The position numbers were made by a program, and so were the translations under genes. From Prunus persica (taxonomy: Eukaryota > Streptophyta > Magnoliopsida > Rosales > Rosaceae), in assembly GCF_000346465.2 (NCBI RefSeq), contig NC_034014.1, forward strand, positions 14,404,218 through 14,468,217: 64,000 nucleotides of DNA, in the 5' to 3' direction. Below the pieces are notes generated by a model. It was not told where the DNA came from, searched no databases, and worked only from the letters and a program-made list of their open reading frames with translations. This document shows positions 32,303-44,618 of this stretch, piece after piece (position 1 is the stretch's first letter; the number at the start of each line of letters is the position of its first letter).

Positions 32303-35300
32303 TAGTAGCGGATCCAGGAAATTTCCTTCTAGGGGTCAACGTCTAAAGGTTAAAAAAAATTTATACAAAATATACTCATAAAAATGAAATGATAATATTA
32401 TAATTCATAATTCATAGAAAAAAAAACCACATTACAATTGTCCACGACGAGTTTTCATATTCTGAAAATGTAGCATTATAGTTTTATTATCAATACAAGC
32501 AAACACATCTTTCTCAATATAAACAAGTAAGCTATCACTCAACCATTGATCTCCCATTCGGTTGCGAAGTGGATCTTTCACAATAGTCATAGCAGAAAAT
32601 GCTCTCTCCACAGAAGCAGTTGTAACCGGTAAAGTTAAGCTAATGTGAGAAGCAAATAAACATAATTATATGTTCTATGCAACCCTTTCTCCACCATTTT
32701 TCTTGCAAGGCTATCAATCCCTTTCAATTGAGAAAAATTGGTCATCATACGCATATGAGTAATATAAATCTCAAGTTGATCTTCAAGTGCTAAGAGATCT
32801 CGGGAATTAAAATCTGGAGGATAAAATTTAGCAAAACGAATTAGCTTTTGTTTGTCAAAAGCTATGAATGAATCATCTGGACTCAAACATGTCAAACAAA
32901 AAAGTAACCCAGTATTTACCTCACTAAAGCGATGATTTAATTCCGCAAGTTGGCACTCAATGATTTGAATAAAGATGTCTACACGATAATAATGGAGGTG
33001 TGTTATTATAGGAGCTCTCCGATGTGATCTCCATTGAGGTAAATGTGTATCATCCATGTTTGGAACCAAGATATCATGTTTGCCACAAAAGGAAGATACT
33101 TGATCAAGCAAGGCTTCAAATGCATTCTCTCTCATGTGTTGTAGTTGGTCCTTGCAAACTTTGACTAAAGTCATTGCATTCCCAATATCTTGGTCTTTCC
33201 TTTGTAATGCTTGTGACAAGTCATTTTTTTGGTCCCAATATAGATCTCATGAAAAATAGGTGAATACAAACTCAAAAATTATATTTCTCTCAAAGACCTA
33301 TTTGCTTCACCTAGATTATTAGTGCAGCCATTCTCAATAATAAATTTGAGCACTGTCACCACAGATTTAAACATGGAGATTATACTAAGTAATGTACCAT
33401 AATGTGAGTTCCAACGTATATCACCAGGACGCTTGAGACAAGTTTCTTGATTTAAGCCTCGCCCTGTTGGAAAAGAATCTTTTTCTAGAGCTTCCGTAAT
33501 ATCCTTTTGTAGTTGATCTCTAAACATGTCACGACGCTTACACGATACTACAACAATATTAACCAAGCTATTACAAGATGTGAAGAAAGTGGCAATATCA
33601 GCATTTCCCTTTGCCACAGCCACAAGAGCTAATTGAAGTTTATGTGCAAAACAATGAATATAATAGGCACAAGAATTTTTTATCAAAATCTGTGTTTTAA
33701 GACCATTAAACTCACCCTTCATATTACTAGCTCCATCATATCCTTGTCCTCTTAGCATGGAAATGCTCAATTCCTCTATTGAAAATAATGTGTCAATAGC
33801 CTCCTTGAGTGAGTTTGATGTAGTATCACTAACATGTTGAATGCCTACAAACCTCTCAATTATATCCCCACTTTTGTCCACATAACGAAACATCATCGCC
33901 ATCTGTTCTGTTACTAACACATCACGTGATTCATCAACTAATAAAGAGAAGAATGCACCATCCATATCCTTGATGATTTTCTTAATAGTTTCAGTGGCAC
34001 AAGCATTCACAAGATCTTTTTGAATTGTTGGAGCTATTAACTTGAGATTTCCGGGAGCATTTTCTAACACACGGCCTTAACTTTCTCATCATAATCAGCA
34101 AGAAATTGTAAGAGCTCTAAATAATTCCCCTTGTTGCTTGAAGTGTCACTCTCATCATGCCCATGAAAAGGAAGACCTTGCCTCAATAAAAATCTCACGC
34201 AATCAAGAGAAGCTGTCAAGCAAATACGATAATCAATACAAGCTTGCTCTGATTGCTTTATCAAAACTGTTCAGATGTGTTGCTTTTGATTCATAAGATC
34301 CACACACTATTGTCTAGATTGATTATGAACACTTCCAACAGGTCCAACATGTTACCTAATTTTATCTTTCTTCTTCCAATTCCTAAAACCCATCTCTGTG
34401 AAGGCGTCGCTACACGAAAAGCAAACATGAGATAACAAATCCAGTCTTTCACTAAGATTTCGAATAGCTGTCCCGAATTCAAGTTGATTATGTTTCGCCT
34501 CTTCCTCGGAGAAAGACGATCAAACAATTCCCAATCAGCCAAGCATTCTTCTTACGGCTAGATCCAATCTCTTGGTCCTTGCGGAAAGAAAAAATAATCT
34601 GATTCGATATCATTTGATTCGATAATCATAGAAATCGAAATGAATTTTTTTTTTTAAAATTTTTCCAATCGTAATAACAAGCAAGTATTTTAGTTTTCAA
34701 ATTAAATAAATCCGTTTATTTCCTTGACCAATTCTATACTCCAACCAATTAAACTCATCAAACCACTCGACATTAAGTGTCGATCATACCCTGAAAGATT
34801 AGTTTGTGGAAATGTGTGATCCTTGGGCTGACATGGACCCTTTTGTAGATATGCTCTTCGAACTTCGTCTCTAATGTTAGGATCATAATCCAACACTTGA
34901 GGTCGAAGTCCAGGGTCTGCAATAAAATGAGCCAAGATATCTTGCAACTCACATTCTTTCGAACTATCCACATCTCTAGAAATATCCACATCTCTCGAAC
35001 TTGAACTACCCACATTATCCGAACTAGGAGTAATTGATGCGAACCTTCTCTTAAAGTATCGTTCCATAATTGTATTGGTAGAAATAACCAATCAAACATC
35101 AACAATATTAAAAAGCCATAACTTATCCAAACTAACCAAAATAAAATCCAACAACTAATCAAATTTACCAATTATTATCTAACATAAAACACTAATTTCT
35201 TCAAACTAACTAACCAAAATCAAAAGCCCTAATTAATTCAAACTAACAAAAAAGTATAGCCCTAGTTTATTCAAACTAACAAACTAAAATAAAATCTCAA

Positions 35301-35919
35301 CAACAACTAATCAAGAAAAACACTAACATATAAGAATCTTTACTAATTAATTAAAGCATAAAGAAAATAGGATAACATACTTTCAAATTTGAGGGACAAA
35401 TCCACCTTTGAAATCAAATTGAATTTGGGAGTCACTTATTTAATTTTCTGCTGCCAACCGCCGATGCCACTTTGCTGCCGCCGCCGCCGGATTTGTGAGT
35501 GGGGAGGGAAAGCCACCGTTGAATTGGAGGTTTGTTGTTTTAGTTGGGGTTGGGATTTAGGGTTGAGAACTTGACAGTAAGAAGTTGAAATGGGTTGAAA
35601 CTGATTTGGGGAGGGGGAGGTATCGGGCCGCACATCAGCTGCTGTGTTTATTTTTATTTTTAAAAAACCTGTGCCAAAACGACGTCGTTTTGGCTAGGTG
35701 TTATTAAAAAAAAAAAAGGGTAAGTGCAACGACGTCGAGCTAGCATAAAAAAAGGACGAGTGCACGCTGCGCACGAGCCTCTCCATCAGCACAAAAGTTG
35801 CCCCATTGGGGCATTTTGTCGAGCACCTTGCGAGGGTCAACTTGGGTGGCTCTAATGGAGGATTTTAGAGGTTGCAGGGGTCAATTGACCACCCTTGCTC
35901 CTCTGTGGATCCACCTCTG
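32303..35919 (-). mobile_element. hAT-superfamily DNA transposon
   Basis: The left end reads TAGTAGCGGATCCAGGAAAT. The right end, read from outside on the other strand, is CAGAGGTGGATCCACAGAGG, so AG-AG-GGATCCA is shared as a short terminal inverted repeat. Flanks carry the 8-bp duplication GGTATGAC at 32295-32302 and 35920-35927, the length typical of hAT. The transposase reads on the minus strand and is broken. Sequence near 35440-35640 (Ala/Arg-rich frames, CCGCCGCCG run) is the 5' leader side. Confidence 0.92.
32430..35091 (-). pseudogene. hAT transposase (TTF/ZMYM1-like with DUF4371 and hAT C-terminal region), broken
   Basis: The N-terminal frame (35091-34702) begins MVISTNTIMERYFKRR and contains DYDPNIRDEVRRAYLQKGP, as in plant TTF-type zinc-finger hAT proteins. 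The middle of the zinc-finger zone (34290-34680) is degraded. DUF4371 and the catalytic part run from 34264 to 33279: FHGHDESDTSSNKGNYLELL, FFSLLVDESRD (Asp), GQGYDGASNMKG, HCFAHKLQLALV and RWNSHYGTLLSI. A frame change lies near 34068. The C-terminal part (33219-32635) follows another break at about 33275. The hATC dimerisation motif VERAFSAM lies near 32590-32618, out of frame with the previous segment. At least three shifts mean no functional product. Confidence 0.85.
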
Positions 35920-36170
35920 GGTATGACCACTACCAAACTTATACCGGGAAAACAATCCAACTGAGACATTGTTTGACTAGACCACATGGAAGAATCCTCA
36001 ATAACCATGTGGCTAGGGAACAAGCTGTCCAACGGGGGACTGGGCTCCCAGACATGCACAACAGAATCGTCAATACTCATGCGGCTAAACTAAGTCCTAG
36101 ATGTGAAGACTGCCCGACCAAGGGCATATTAAACATCACGTTAAGGGTGCCCGGGTTCCGACATGTCCAA
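35920..36170. other. Right half of the LTR-like remnant interrupted by hAT
   Basis: Starts with the second GGTATGAC copy. Contains CCACATGGAAGAATCCTCAA, ACCATGTGGCTAGGGAAC and AGGGTGCCCGGGTTCCGACA, with no coding similarity. It ends where LINE coding begins. Confidence 0.3.
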
Positions 36171-38322
36171 TTAATATCGAGAAGTCAAATCTTTTTTTTC
36201 AGTTCAAACGCACCTGACGATCAAAAAGCCAGCATTTGTCATCTGTTAGGAATTGGGGGAGCCGACAATCCCAGTACTTATCTTGGCCTGCCAATGTTAT
36301 GGGGCAGATCAAAAAAATTTGGCCTTATCTTTTATTCGAGAAAGAATTCAAAAGAAGATAATGGGGTGGAAGGAAAGTACTCTCTCCATTGCCGGAAAAG
36401 AGACCCTTCTTAAAGCTGTGGCAACGACTATCCCTGCATATTCTATGATGTGTTTCAGATTCCCCACAACTCTCTGCAAAGATATTAACAGTGATATGGC
36501 AAAATTTTGGTGGCATAATTCCCAATCTAATACTGGAATTCATTGGAAATCTTGGAAGCTCTTGTGCCAAAGTAAGCAACAGGGTGGCTTGGGTTTCAGA
36601 GATCTAGCAGAATTCAACTTCGCTTTGCTAGGTAAACAGAGTTGGAGAATTTTGAATAATCCAAATGCTTACTAGGTGCAAGTTTTAAAGGGCCGTTGCT
36701 TTCCATCAGAAGACTTCTTGCAAGCCAAGGCTGGCCATCGAGCTTCATGGGCTTGGGCAAGCTTAATTGCGGGTCGTGATTTTCTAATCTCCAAGGCAAG
36801 AAAATAGATCTTTAGTGGAAATGATACATGCATATGGAATGATCGATGGCTCCCCCTTCGACATGTGGGTTTTATTCAGGCCACATGCCAAATTCCTGAT
36901 GCTGCTCCCCAGTTAGTTTGTGATATCATGGATTCTCACAATCGTGCATGGAACATTGATGATATTAGACCCTTCATTGATCAAAACAATTTAGAGGCAA
37001 TAAAAAAAATCCCAATTCGTACTAAATCTTCGGCCGACCATTTCGTTTGGCCTTGGAGTAGTGATGGTCACTACTTTGTCAAACCTGGATACCATTACTT
37101 GCACTCTGAGCCAATGGCTATCTCCACCCTTTCAGCTAACTCCTCCCATCGTGTGCACCCTTTGGTGTGGAAAGGGATTTGGAAGATTAAAACCCTGCCA
37201 AAAATCAAATTCTTCTGCTGGCGTCTTCTCAACAAGTCCATATCCACTAAGCTTTCCCTTTACATAAAACGGATCTCGGTCTCTCCAATTTACCCAATAT
37301 GTGACTTGGAAGATGAATCAATTTAGCACATGATTTTATTATGCCCCTGGGCTCAAGCTGTGTGGTTCGGTTCCCCTTTAAACTATGTTATCAACAGCAA
37401 AGTATCACCACTTTTGACAAATAGATCCAAAGTTTAATGGAAAATCGTGGCTCTTTCAATAACTCGGCTTGGTTCTTGTCTTTAGTATGCTTCATTTTAT
37501 GGGAAATTTGGAAGGCCCGTTGCAGCTTCATTTTTTAAAACAAACCTTTGGATCCTATCAAAACTACTGCTGTCACTACTGCTTGGGACTTTTAAGTCTG
37601 CCACCAATAATTATCCTCAGCATGATTCCCATATCTCTCCCCCCCCTGTAACTTCATTGGAAACAATCTATCTCCAATGACAGACCACGTCAAAATAAGT
37701 TTTGATGGAGCCTCGCTTGCTGTCTCGTGCTCGGCGGGTCTTGGAGTGATCAGAAAGACGGCTGATAGCCATTTTGGAGGAGGACTTGCAGAAAAGAAAA
37801 ATGTATGCGCTGAAGCAGAGGCAGCCCTGCTTGGTATTTCAATGGCACGGGACTTGGGAGATCGTAAAGTCATCTTCGAATCTGACTCCCAAATCTTGAT
37901 CAATAGTATTAATGGTAATATGGGCAACGGCGCTTGGACCATCCTTCCACTTATCAGGGAAATCAGGGGAAGATCATCCCTCTTTGATTCTGTGGAGTGG
38001 CGATGGATCCCACGTAACCAAAATCAAGCAGCGCTCACATGGCTGCGAAGATTGGATTGCAGACGGTGGATGTAATGCACTGGACTTATTGTCCACCACC
38101 TTCTATTGTTCGGGTTCTAACTTCAGATGGCCTTCCTTGGCCACCAATGTAATTTCTTGTTTTCGTTTTTTAAGTCCAGGTCTAGGAACTTCTTTTTGCA
38201 CCAAGTTGGTTCTGGCTTAGGTGTGTTCCTTCTCCTGTTGTTCCTTGGTGGTGACTTGCCTTTAGGCTTAATGAAGTATCTTTTTGATAAATTATAAAAA
38301 TAAAAAAAAATAAAAAAAAAAG
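36170..38322 (+). mobile_element. 5'-truncated LINE (L1-type non-LTR retrotransposon)
   Basis: Only the 3' part of ORF2 remains (end of RT, zf-RVT, RNase H), followed by a 3' untranslated region and an A-rich tail at about 38289-38322. 5' truncation with an A-rich end is typical for LINE insertion. A clear target-site duplication was not found. Confidence 0.88.
36175..38075 (+). pseudogene. LINE ORF2 remnant: RT C-terminus, zf-RVT and RNase H
   Basis: Encodes the end of the reverse transcriptase and its linker (STYLGLPMLWGRSKK, then KKIMGWKESTLSIAGKETLL and GGLGFRDLAEFNFALLGKQS), a zf-RVT region (VWKGIWKIKTLPKIKFFCWR) and an RNase H domain (ISFDGASLAVSCSAGLGVI, CAEAEAALLGI, FESDSQILI, with the Asp-Glu-Asp residues visible). 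The frame changes near 36310 (end of SKK). Stops occur at about 36673 and 37324, and another shift separates zf-RVT from RNase H. It is inactive. Confidence 0.88.
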
Positions 38323-38329
38323 AGAACAA

Positions 38330-38640
38330 CATAATTTGCCGCAATCCCACCGAACTTTTGTCGAAAAGATCAAAAGTCGCCAGGTATTTCCGGCAAAACT
38401 TTGTTGGAAAGGTCAATCCCGGCGAAATTTCTTGGAAAAGATAAAATTCGCCAAAGGTCTGTCCCTGCGACATTTGCAGGAAAGGTCTCCCGATGTGACT
38501 TCGTCTGGAAAGATCAGATTCACCGCGGAAGGTCTGTCCTAGCAAATTTTGTTCGAAAAGATAAAATTCGCGGCGAAAGGTCTGTCTCGGCGAAATTCTA
38601 ATTGGTAAAGATCAAAATTCGCAGCGAAGGGCCAATGTCT
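38330..38640. repeat. Diverged tandem array of ~50-60 bp units (GGTCTGTCCCGGCGAAATTT type)
   Basis: Units begin GGTCAATCCCGGCGAAAT, GGTCTGTCCCTGCGACAT, GGTCTGTCCTAGCAAATT and GGTCTGTCTCGGCGAAAT. Each continues with GGAAAAGATAAAATTCGC or a variant. Within a unit GGCGAAATT and AATTCGCC are complementary, so units can fold. It resembles a subterminal repeat zone of a DNA transposon, but no terminus is seen next to it. Confidence 0.75.
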
Positions 38641-39438
38641 TTGCAAGACAGAAACTTGAGGAATTAAGAGTGAGCTGGTTTCAGTGTGTCTTGCATCCTA
38701 ATGTATCTACAAGCAAGAAAATTAAGTTTGGATTGCTGGCACACTAGCCATGAATGAGCACAAGGTACAAGTTACAACTTCAAATTAAAGATGAAAATTT
38801 TGCTGTAAATTATTAGTGGGTTAATTAAACATCTCTTTCAAATTAATACGAAAGGTCTTCAAAAAAAAAAAACAAAAAAAAACAAAACAAAACAAAAGGT
38901 GAAGTGGCAGACAAAACTTTACAAAATTGTTGATATCATGTTCACCTTTCCCTTTAATAATTAAGGTTGCACTTGCACTGACCATACGGGAAAAAGTTGA
39001 ACCCTTTCCCTTTAGGTAACGTTTGCATGCTAGTTTTGGGGTCTAAAACATGAAAATAATTAAGGGTTTTTTTTCCCCCCATATTCCAATCTTTCCGTAT
39101 AATTTTGGGGGTCCCATATTGACATATATAGGATCACTCATCAAATTACTCAGCACACCTACAATACAAGTGTTCACCAAACTATCATTGTGATTGTACT
39201 GAGTGGTTAATTGAGCAGTTTGTTAAGTTCCGGCTATAAATGATAAAAACTCAATTAAACGTCAAAAATCAAATACCTAGTGAATCTATACGCAATATTT
39301 CCAATTAAAAAACTATAATCCATAAGAAAACCTACTTTTCACAGGGAATACAACATATACAAAAGCCAAGCAATGTTTCAAAACGAAGGTACCATTGTAA
39401 TTATGGCCCAAAGATATCGTTTAGCTAATAGACGAAAC
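38641..39438. other. No recognisable feature
   Basis: AT-rich sequence with A-runs near 38860-38900. No coding similarity and no terminal repeats were seen. Confidence 0.5.
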
Positions 39439-39650
39439 CACTACTACAAAAATGGAAAACCAAGACACCTCTTTAACGACTGTGAAATGAAAAAATGACG
39501 TGTTTTTAAAAACCACGAAAAACCATGACGGTTCATCTAAAACCGTCGTGCATTAAAAGGCGCTAGCAAAAATTACAACTGTTCCTCCTAAAACCTGTCG
39601 TGTTTTAAAACGTGCTAGACAAAATTTTCACTTAAAGTTTTAAATTTTCA
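39439..39650 (+). mobile_element. CACTA terminus (5' end of a fourth element, CACTA-D)
   Basis: CACTACTACAAAAATGG starts at 39439 and runs into ACGACGG-like motifs with inverted partners (CCATGACGGTTC and AAAACCGTCGTG at 39522-39552). The terminal C is present here, unlike in CACTA-B. No matching 3' end is seen before 41000, so the element is either truncated or continues on the far side of Tat-2, outside the window. Confidence 0.6.
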
Positions 39651-41016
39651 TGGGCAGCTCTCTCTCTCAAACAGCCTCTCGCAAGACCTTTTCAGAAACC
39701 CTCCCTTTCTCAACTCCTTTCTCATCCCTGCAACACCATCTCCATTGTGCCGTCTTTGTCACCAAGTTCGCCATCCATGTCACAGATTTCGGCATCGAGT
39801 TCATTGAGGTCGTCATATCCCTTGTGTCCAGGTCACGAAGGTCGCCATCTTCACGAGGACACCTCCACGATCTTTTAGATCTCCTTCATAGGGTCTCTCA
39901 AGAGCCCCCTGGTCTCTTATCTTCCAGGCTTCGCCTTCTCTTCCTCTCGTCGTCGACCTATTCTTTGTTAAATTTGAGGTTTCGTTTTGGTCTTTATCTG
40001 AATTTTGCTTGGTAATTTCAGAGATCTGCAAGCAACGCTTACTGGTGGTGGTGTGATAACGATTCTGTTAGCCATCGTGATTGGGTTCAAGTCTGGTGAC
40101 TTTCGATTGTGAGTGTATATGTGCTTTTGTTTTCGATTTATTTCGATTTATTTTGTTTTTTTTTAAAATATAATTGTTTTCTGTTTCTTGCCATTTTTGT
40201 TTCATAGAGCACAGATCTGCTTAGATTTTACATAAAATCTGTTGATATTTTGCTTCCCCACTGTAGAGGTCTTCTTGTTCCAACAGCCTGACGAATGGGT
40301 TTGGGCTGCTGTAAGAGGAAGACAAACAAAATTCCCCTAGTGCCTGAGTTTGAGAACCAGGCTCCCAAAAGAGTTTTGAAAAGTTTGCTAAAACTTTAGA
40401 AAACACTTTTAGGTTCTTTTCAACAATAACCAAATGAACGTAACAAATTTATAAGTGACTTGGTTTGAGGAGCTTGTGGTAGGTGCATCCTACAAATTCT
40501 TTTATATCCTAACTGGGCTCCTTTTGCTGTCCATTTTATGCGCCGGGCTAAGAACAATCCTGGGCCCAACCCTTGGATTTTTGGGTCTCAACATTAGCCG
40601 CCTTGATTTTTGGGGCCATGAGCAGATATTGAGATGGGCCAAATAATCAAACCCAGCCCAAAATAAAAATGAAATCCACATTGGTGATATGACCTTCTCG
40701 TTTCCTGCTTGTGTGCTAATGCCATGATTATATTCCAGCAGTTTTTTACGTTTCCCAGGTGCTTCATTAAAAAATTTTATTTTCCTTTCCTTCTTCTCTA
40801 GGTCTTCAATTTCTCTTCTTCCGTGCATGCAAACCCAAACCCCTTGCTTTCTTCTTTCAATTTTGTTGGTTCTTCATCATGCCCAGGTCTAGAGAACCCT
40901 TGAAAACGAGAAATCGCTAAGAGGCACCATCCATAACCGCTAGTTCGTTAAGCACAGAGAAACCGTTCGTAACCACTGGGAGGGGCCACCGTTCTCCTTT
41001 AAAAACCCCAAATTTC
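39650..41016. other. Unassigned stretch, possibly CACTA-D interior and Tat-2 3' LTR
   Basis: Holds a 121-codon open frame (39650-40015) with no recognisable domain, a possible exon at about 40021-40110 with a hydrophobic segment, and a GGGCC-rich stretch at 40530-40660 similar in style to the end of the Tat-1 LTR. By analogy with Tat-1 the 3' LTR of Tat-2 should lie hereabouts or slightly to the right, but I cannot place its ends. Confidence 0.3.
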
Positions 41017-41210
41017 TTGAACTTCCTCTTCAATTCGTTGAAGGCCAGGCTTGACAAGGTCACTTCGCGAGGCGTGGAGCAACTTGGAGAGAAAATCACA
41101 AGGCAGTTCCCTCTTCTCTTGATTTGGCAAGTTGCTGGAAAAGTCGCAATCGAGGGCAGTGGTAAGCATCAATCCTCTTTTTCTTCTGCTGTTTCTTCAT
41201 CTTGTCACCG

Positions 41211-41275
41211 CATATATATATATATATGCATATGCATACATATACACATATACATATGGGGGAATTCACACATAT
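41211..41275. repeat. TA/CATA microsatellite
   Basis: Run of TATATATA then CATATGCATACATATACA, inside the probable 5' intron of the Tat-2 PMD gene. Confidence 0.85.
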
Positions 41276-43576
41276 ATATTCTAACAGTCCTTCACGAAAA
41301 GGCTATTTGCGATTTTCTTCAGTCCTTCTTGATGCATGTTTGTTTAATCCCTTGTGCCTGTCTTTATAGTTTGAATTTTGGATGTCAACCACTGACTAGG
41401 GATTTTAGGCACCCTCCAAGTGACAGTTTGTCCTAGTTGAACACAAAGCTTTAGATGGTGTCAAAGTGAGGCAGGAAAAGAATAAGCACGTAATGTACTG
41501 AATATCTCTGCCTTTTCAAGAGTAGTAAATCCAAGGCCGTTCTAAAAGATTGACTTCTGCAATATGGGTTTTCTTTTGCATCCGTATCACATAGACGTTT
41601 TCTCCTCCCTTCCCCCTTTTTTTTTTTTACTAACTGTTGGATGAAATTATACAAAGGCACGGGCTCGATCTTTTTGTAGGTATGGTCTTGACATCTCTGC
41701 ATGTGGATAAATAGGAATGCATATAGGTGTGAGTGTGTTTTTCCCATCCCCTCGTTTTTGCTACAATGAGATTCTGAGTCTTTAGGCTAGCAATTGTGAA
41801 GGTGCCGGAACTTATGCATTTTGTTCCTTCCCATTTTTTTTTATTTTTTTATTTTTTGCAGATATCTGTGACTCGGTGGGCTTCTTATGGCATCCACCAA
41901 TCTTCCGCCAGTCATGATGGATCATCTCTATTGTAGGTGATCAGTTGCCGCCTGAAACTACCCCCATAATTGAACCTGCCTCCATATCCAGGTGCTGCAT
42001 TAAGAAAGGCCTTTTTCCAGCTGTCCCTTTATTGTTTCAATATCCTTGCAGCATCAGTAAAGGTTGGTTAGAGTGGGTTGACCGCGATTTGCTAGAACTG
42101 TCTACTTGGAACATTTTGCGCAGGGCACAGGTACGTGACACCATTTTCCTTTCCAAGCTGTGGGACATTCATATTGAAGCAAAGATGCTTTGCCATGTGG
42201 TCAGGAGGTGGAGCACCGCTACTCACACCTTCGTATGTTCATGGGGGGAATTCACCCCTACTCTTGAGGACGTGGCAAATATCTTTTGCCTCCCTGTTTG
42301 CGGCGATAAGATCCCCTTTGACATAGTTCTTACCTTGGAGGACATGGATAAACTTGTGATTCTACGAAAAGGTGCCCCAACTTCCCCCAACACCTCGCTT
42401 CGATTTAGCAACTAGATACAGTATTTTGAAGATGCAAATACACAGGGACCTTGCTGGCTAGCTGTATTTATATCACTCTGGCTTGGGCGGTTCGTGCTTT
42501 GTGATTTTTCTCAGGACTGCCTACATAAGTGAGTATTCCCCTTGGCTTTGGCCATTGCTCGCAGTGACTCGATTCCCTTAGCCCCCATGTTCCTGGGACA
42601 CCTATACTGGCTACTTGATCAGACTCAGCTTTTGGAGAAAAGCACGGCTGGAACCATGGGCGTGGAGACTCTCCTGAATTCTACTCGCCACACCAGGTTA
42701 AGCGACAGTTTGGGTTTGATCAGGGAGTACCAACCAGTCCTAGCCATAATGACCCCTTTGTGCTACACAGGGCCTTTTGGAGCAATAGTAATATATGAGA
42801 CAGCGGCAGGCCCCTCGTCTTAGCTGGCAGGGAAAGAGTTGGCGATTTCTCGCGGAGCTATCAAACCTACTGGAACCGCTACCTTGCCTCTTTCCGTGAA
42901 TTCCAGTCCTTCCCTGGCCACAAACTGCCACCCACGATGGCTCGCCTTGCTGGTTTGGTGTCGGAAGAGAAAGCCATCCCCCTAAGCGAGAAACGCAACC
43001 TGCCTTTGATTTCTAAAAGTGGTGACATTGTCAGGGAGTTTCCCAAAACCAGGCAGAGACCGGGAACATAGAGTCCTTGCAGTTACGGAAAAGGCACGAC
43101 ATCGGTATCGGGTAAACGGAAGCGGGAGGAGAAGCAAAGTGCAGGGAAGGAGCAAACTGCCAGTAAGCATGGAAGGTTCATTCCAAAAGTGGCATCAAGC
43201 GGCCCCCCTCGAACTAGAGAGGCAACTCCCGCAGGACGTCTACAGCCTTCAAAGCCTGCTGCATCTGAGAGCCAGGGTCATTCTGGCAATGCGCTGGAAA
43301 CCACCCCTCTTCGCAATAAGTATTAACCTACTTCTAATGCCCCTTCCCTTTTTCTTTATTATTATATATGTATTTTTATTTTATTTTTTACTCTGTTTCG
43401 TTTTCTTCTTTTTAAGGAAAAATGGGTACCACCCCAAATAGGAAGGGAAGTGATACACCTCCTGTAATCTCACATGTAACTCCAAAATGCCGTAGCATGC
43501 GCATCCTGCAAGCAAGATTCACCGGTGCCCAAACAAGCAATAGCGGAGCTTCTAGGACTAAAACTATCGTGACTAT

Positions 43577-43608
43577 TGACACTACTACGATTTACTATTT
43601 GCGCGACG
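43577..43608 (+). repeat. CACTA-C target duplication (TGA) and 5' terminal inverted repeat
   Basis: TGA at 43577-43579, then CACTACTACGATTTACTATT and TGCGCGACG. It matches the complement of 54038-54066 at 26 of 29 positions by eye. Confidence 0.93.
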
Positions 43609-44265
43609 GAAGTTTGCGCGACGAATATTTTTTCGTCGCGCAAAAAGCACTATTACGACGAAAAAAAATACCGTAGCGCAAACAACATAAAACTAGCCCG
43701 ACAAACAGTTTCGTCGCGCAAACAATCTATGCGCGACCAACATCAATTTCATCGCGCAAAGGTAGGGGAAAAAAACCCGGTTTTTTTTTTTGGCGCCAGA
43801 ATCTTGCGCGACGACAACAATCGTCGCGCATGACAATATTGCACGACAATTCAAAGAATTCGTCGCGTAAAGATGGACAGAAAATTGTCTCATTTTTTTG
43901 GCGGTAAAAAACTTTGCGCAACGAAATTTTTCCTCTCAAAAGACAACTTAGCGCGACGGAAACATGTACCGTCGCGTAAGAAAACGAGGGATACAGGATT
44001 TGCGCGACGTAATTACCTTCGTCGCGTAAAGTGTAATGCCGGTGCTTTCTTGCGCGACGTAATTTAAACCTTGCGCGACGAATAATATTATTTGCGCGAC
44101 GAAATTTTGTGCGACGAATAATATAATCCGTCGCGCAAAAAAGCAGATGTCGACAGGTAATTGCGCGACGGAAATGTTGTTTTGTGCGACGGAAAAGTGG
44201 GTTTTCGCGACGGCATTTTGCGCGACGGATTTTGAATGTTCGTCGCGCAAAGTCCTTCTTCTTCA
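43590..44265. repeat. CACTA-C 5' subterminal array (TTGCGCGACGAA and complement)
   Basis: About twenty GCGCGACG or CGTCGCGC motifs in under 700 bases, mostly as inverted pairs 15-30 bases apart (for example 43614-43640 and 43804-43830). Very CpG-rich against an AT-rich background. The open frames through it are repeat by-products. Confidence 0.92.
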
Positions 44266-44284
44266 TATTAGTATCTGCCATTGC

Positions 44285-44618
44285 AGAGGCAGAATGCAGA
44301 AATTGCATTCTGCCTCTCTCTCACTCTCCCTGCCGCTGCTCTGCTGTGAATTCAGTACGTTCATTGGGTATGTATTTTTTGTCGTTAGTTTAAATGTATT
44401 AATGTAAATTCGTAGTAACGCTATTAATTTTGTTATCGTTAGGGATATTTGTGATTAGTGATTGGTGGAGAACGATTGAGAAGGTATGTTATTGTAAAAG
44501 TTTGTTTGTTATGTTTGTAATTTTTTTGTGAAGTTATATGTATATAATGTTGTGAAATTGTGCGTGACATAGCACAATGTGTTGTGATGTACGAAGTTAA
44601 TTGAAATTAACTTCGTAC
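44285..44618. repeat. Two perfect hairpins in the leader of CACTA-C
   Basis: 44285-44298 AGAGGCAGAATGCA pairs perfectly with 44304-44317 across a 5-base loop. 44589-44601 GTACGAAGTTAAT pairs perfectly with 44606-44618 across a 4-base loop. Both lie between the array and the TNP2 start codon. Confidence 0.9.

Noticed and set aside
36160..38340. Target-site duplication for the LINE
   Set aside because: AATTAAT near 36165 and CATAATTT after the A-tail are only weakly alike; not convincing.
40021..40115. Short exon with a hydrophobic segment (TLTGGGVITILLAIVIGF), slightly like ERGIC-type membrane proteins
   Set aside because: Only about 30 residues, no flanking support; similarity could be chance.
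41017..41436. 139-codon plus-strand frame upstream of the Tat-2 PMD gene
   Set aside because: Runs through a TA/CATA microsatellite and a probable intron; at most its first part could be a 5' exon.
43590..44265. Regular repeats with variable spacers resembling a CRISPR array
   Set aside because: Repeats are in both orientations, spacing is irregular and they sit inside CACTA terminal repeats in a plant genome.
43727..44308. 193-codon minus-strand frame rich in Arg and Ala
   Set aside because: Produced by the GCGCGACG array; codons follow the motif.
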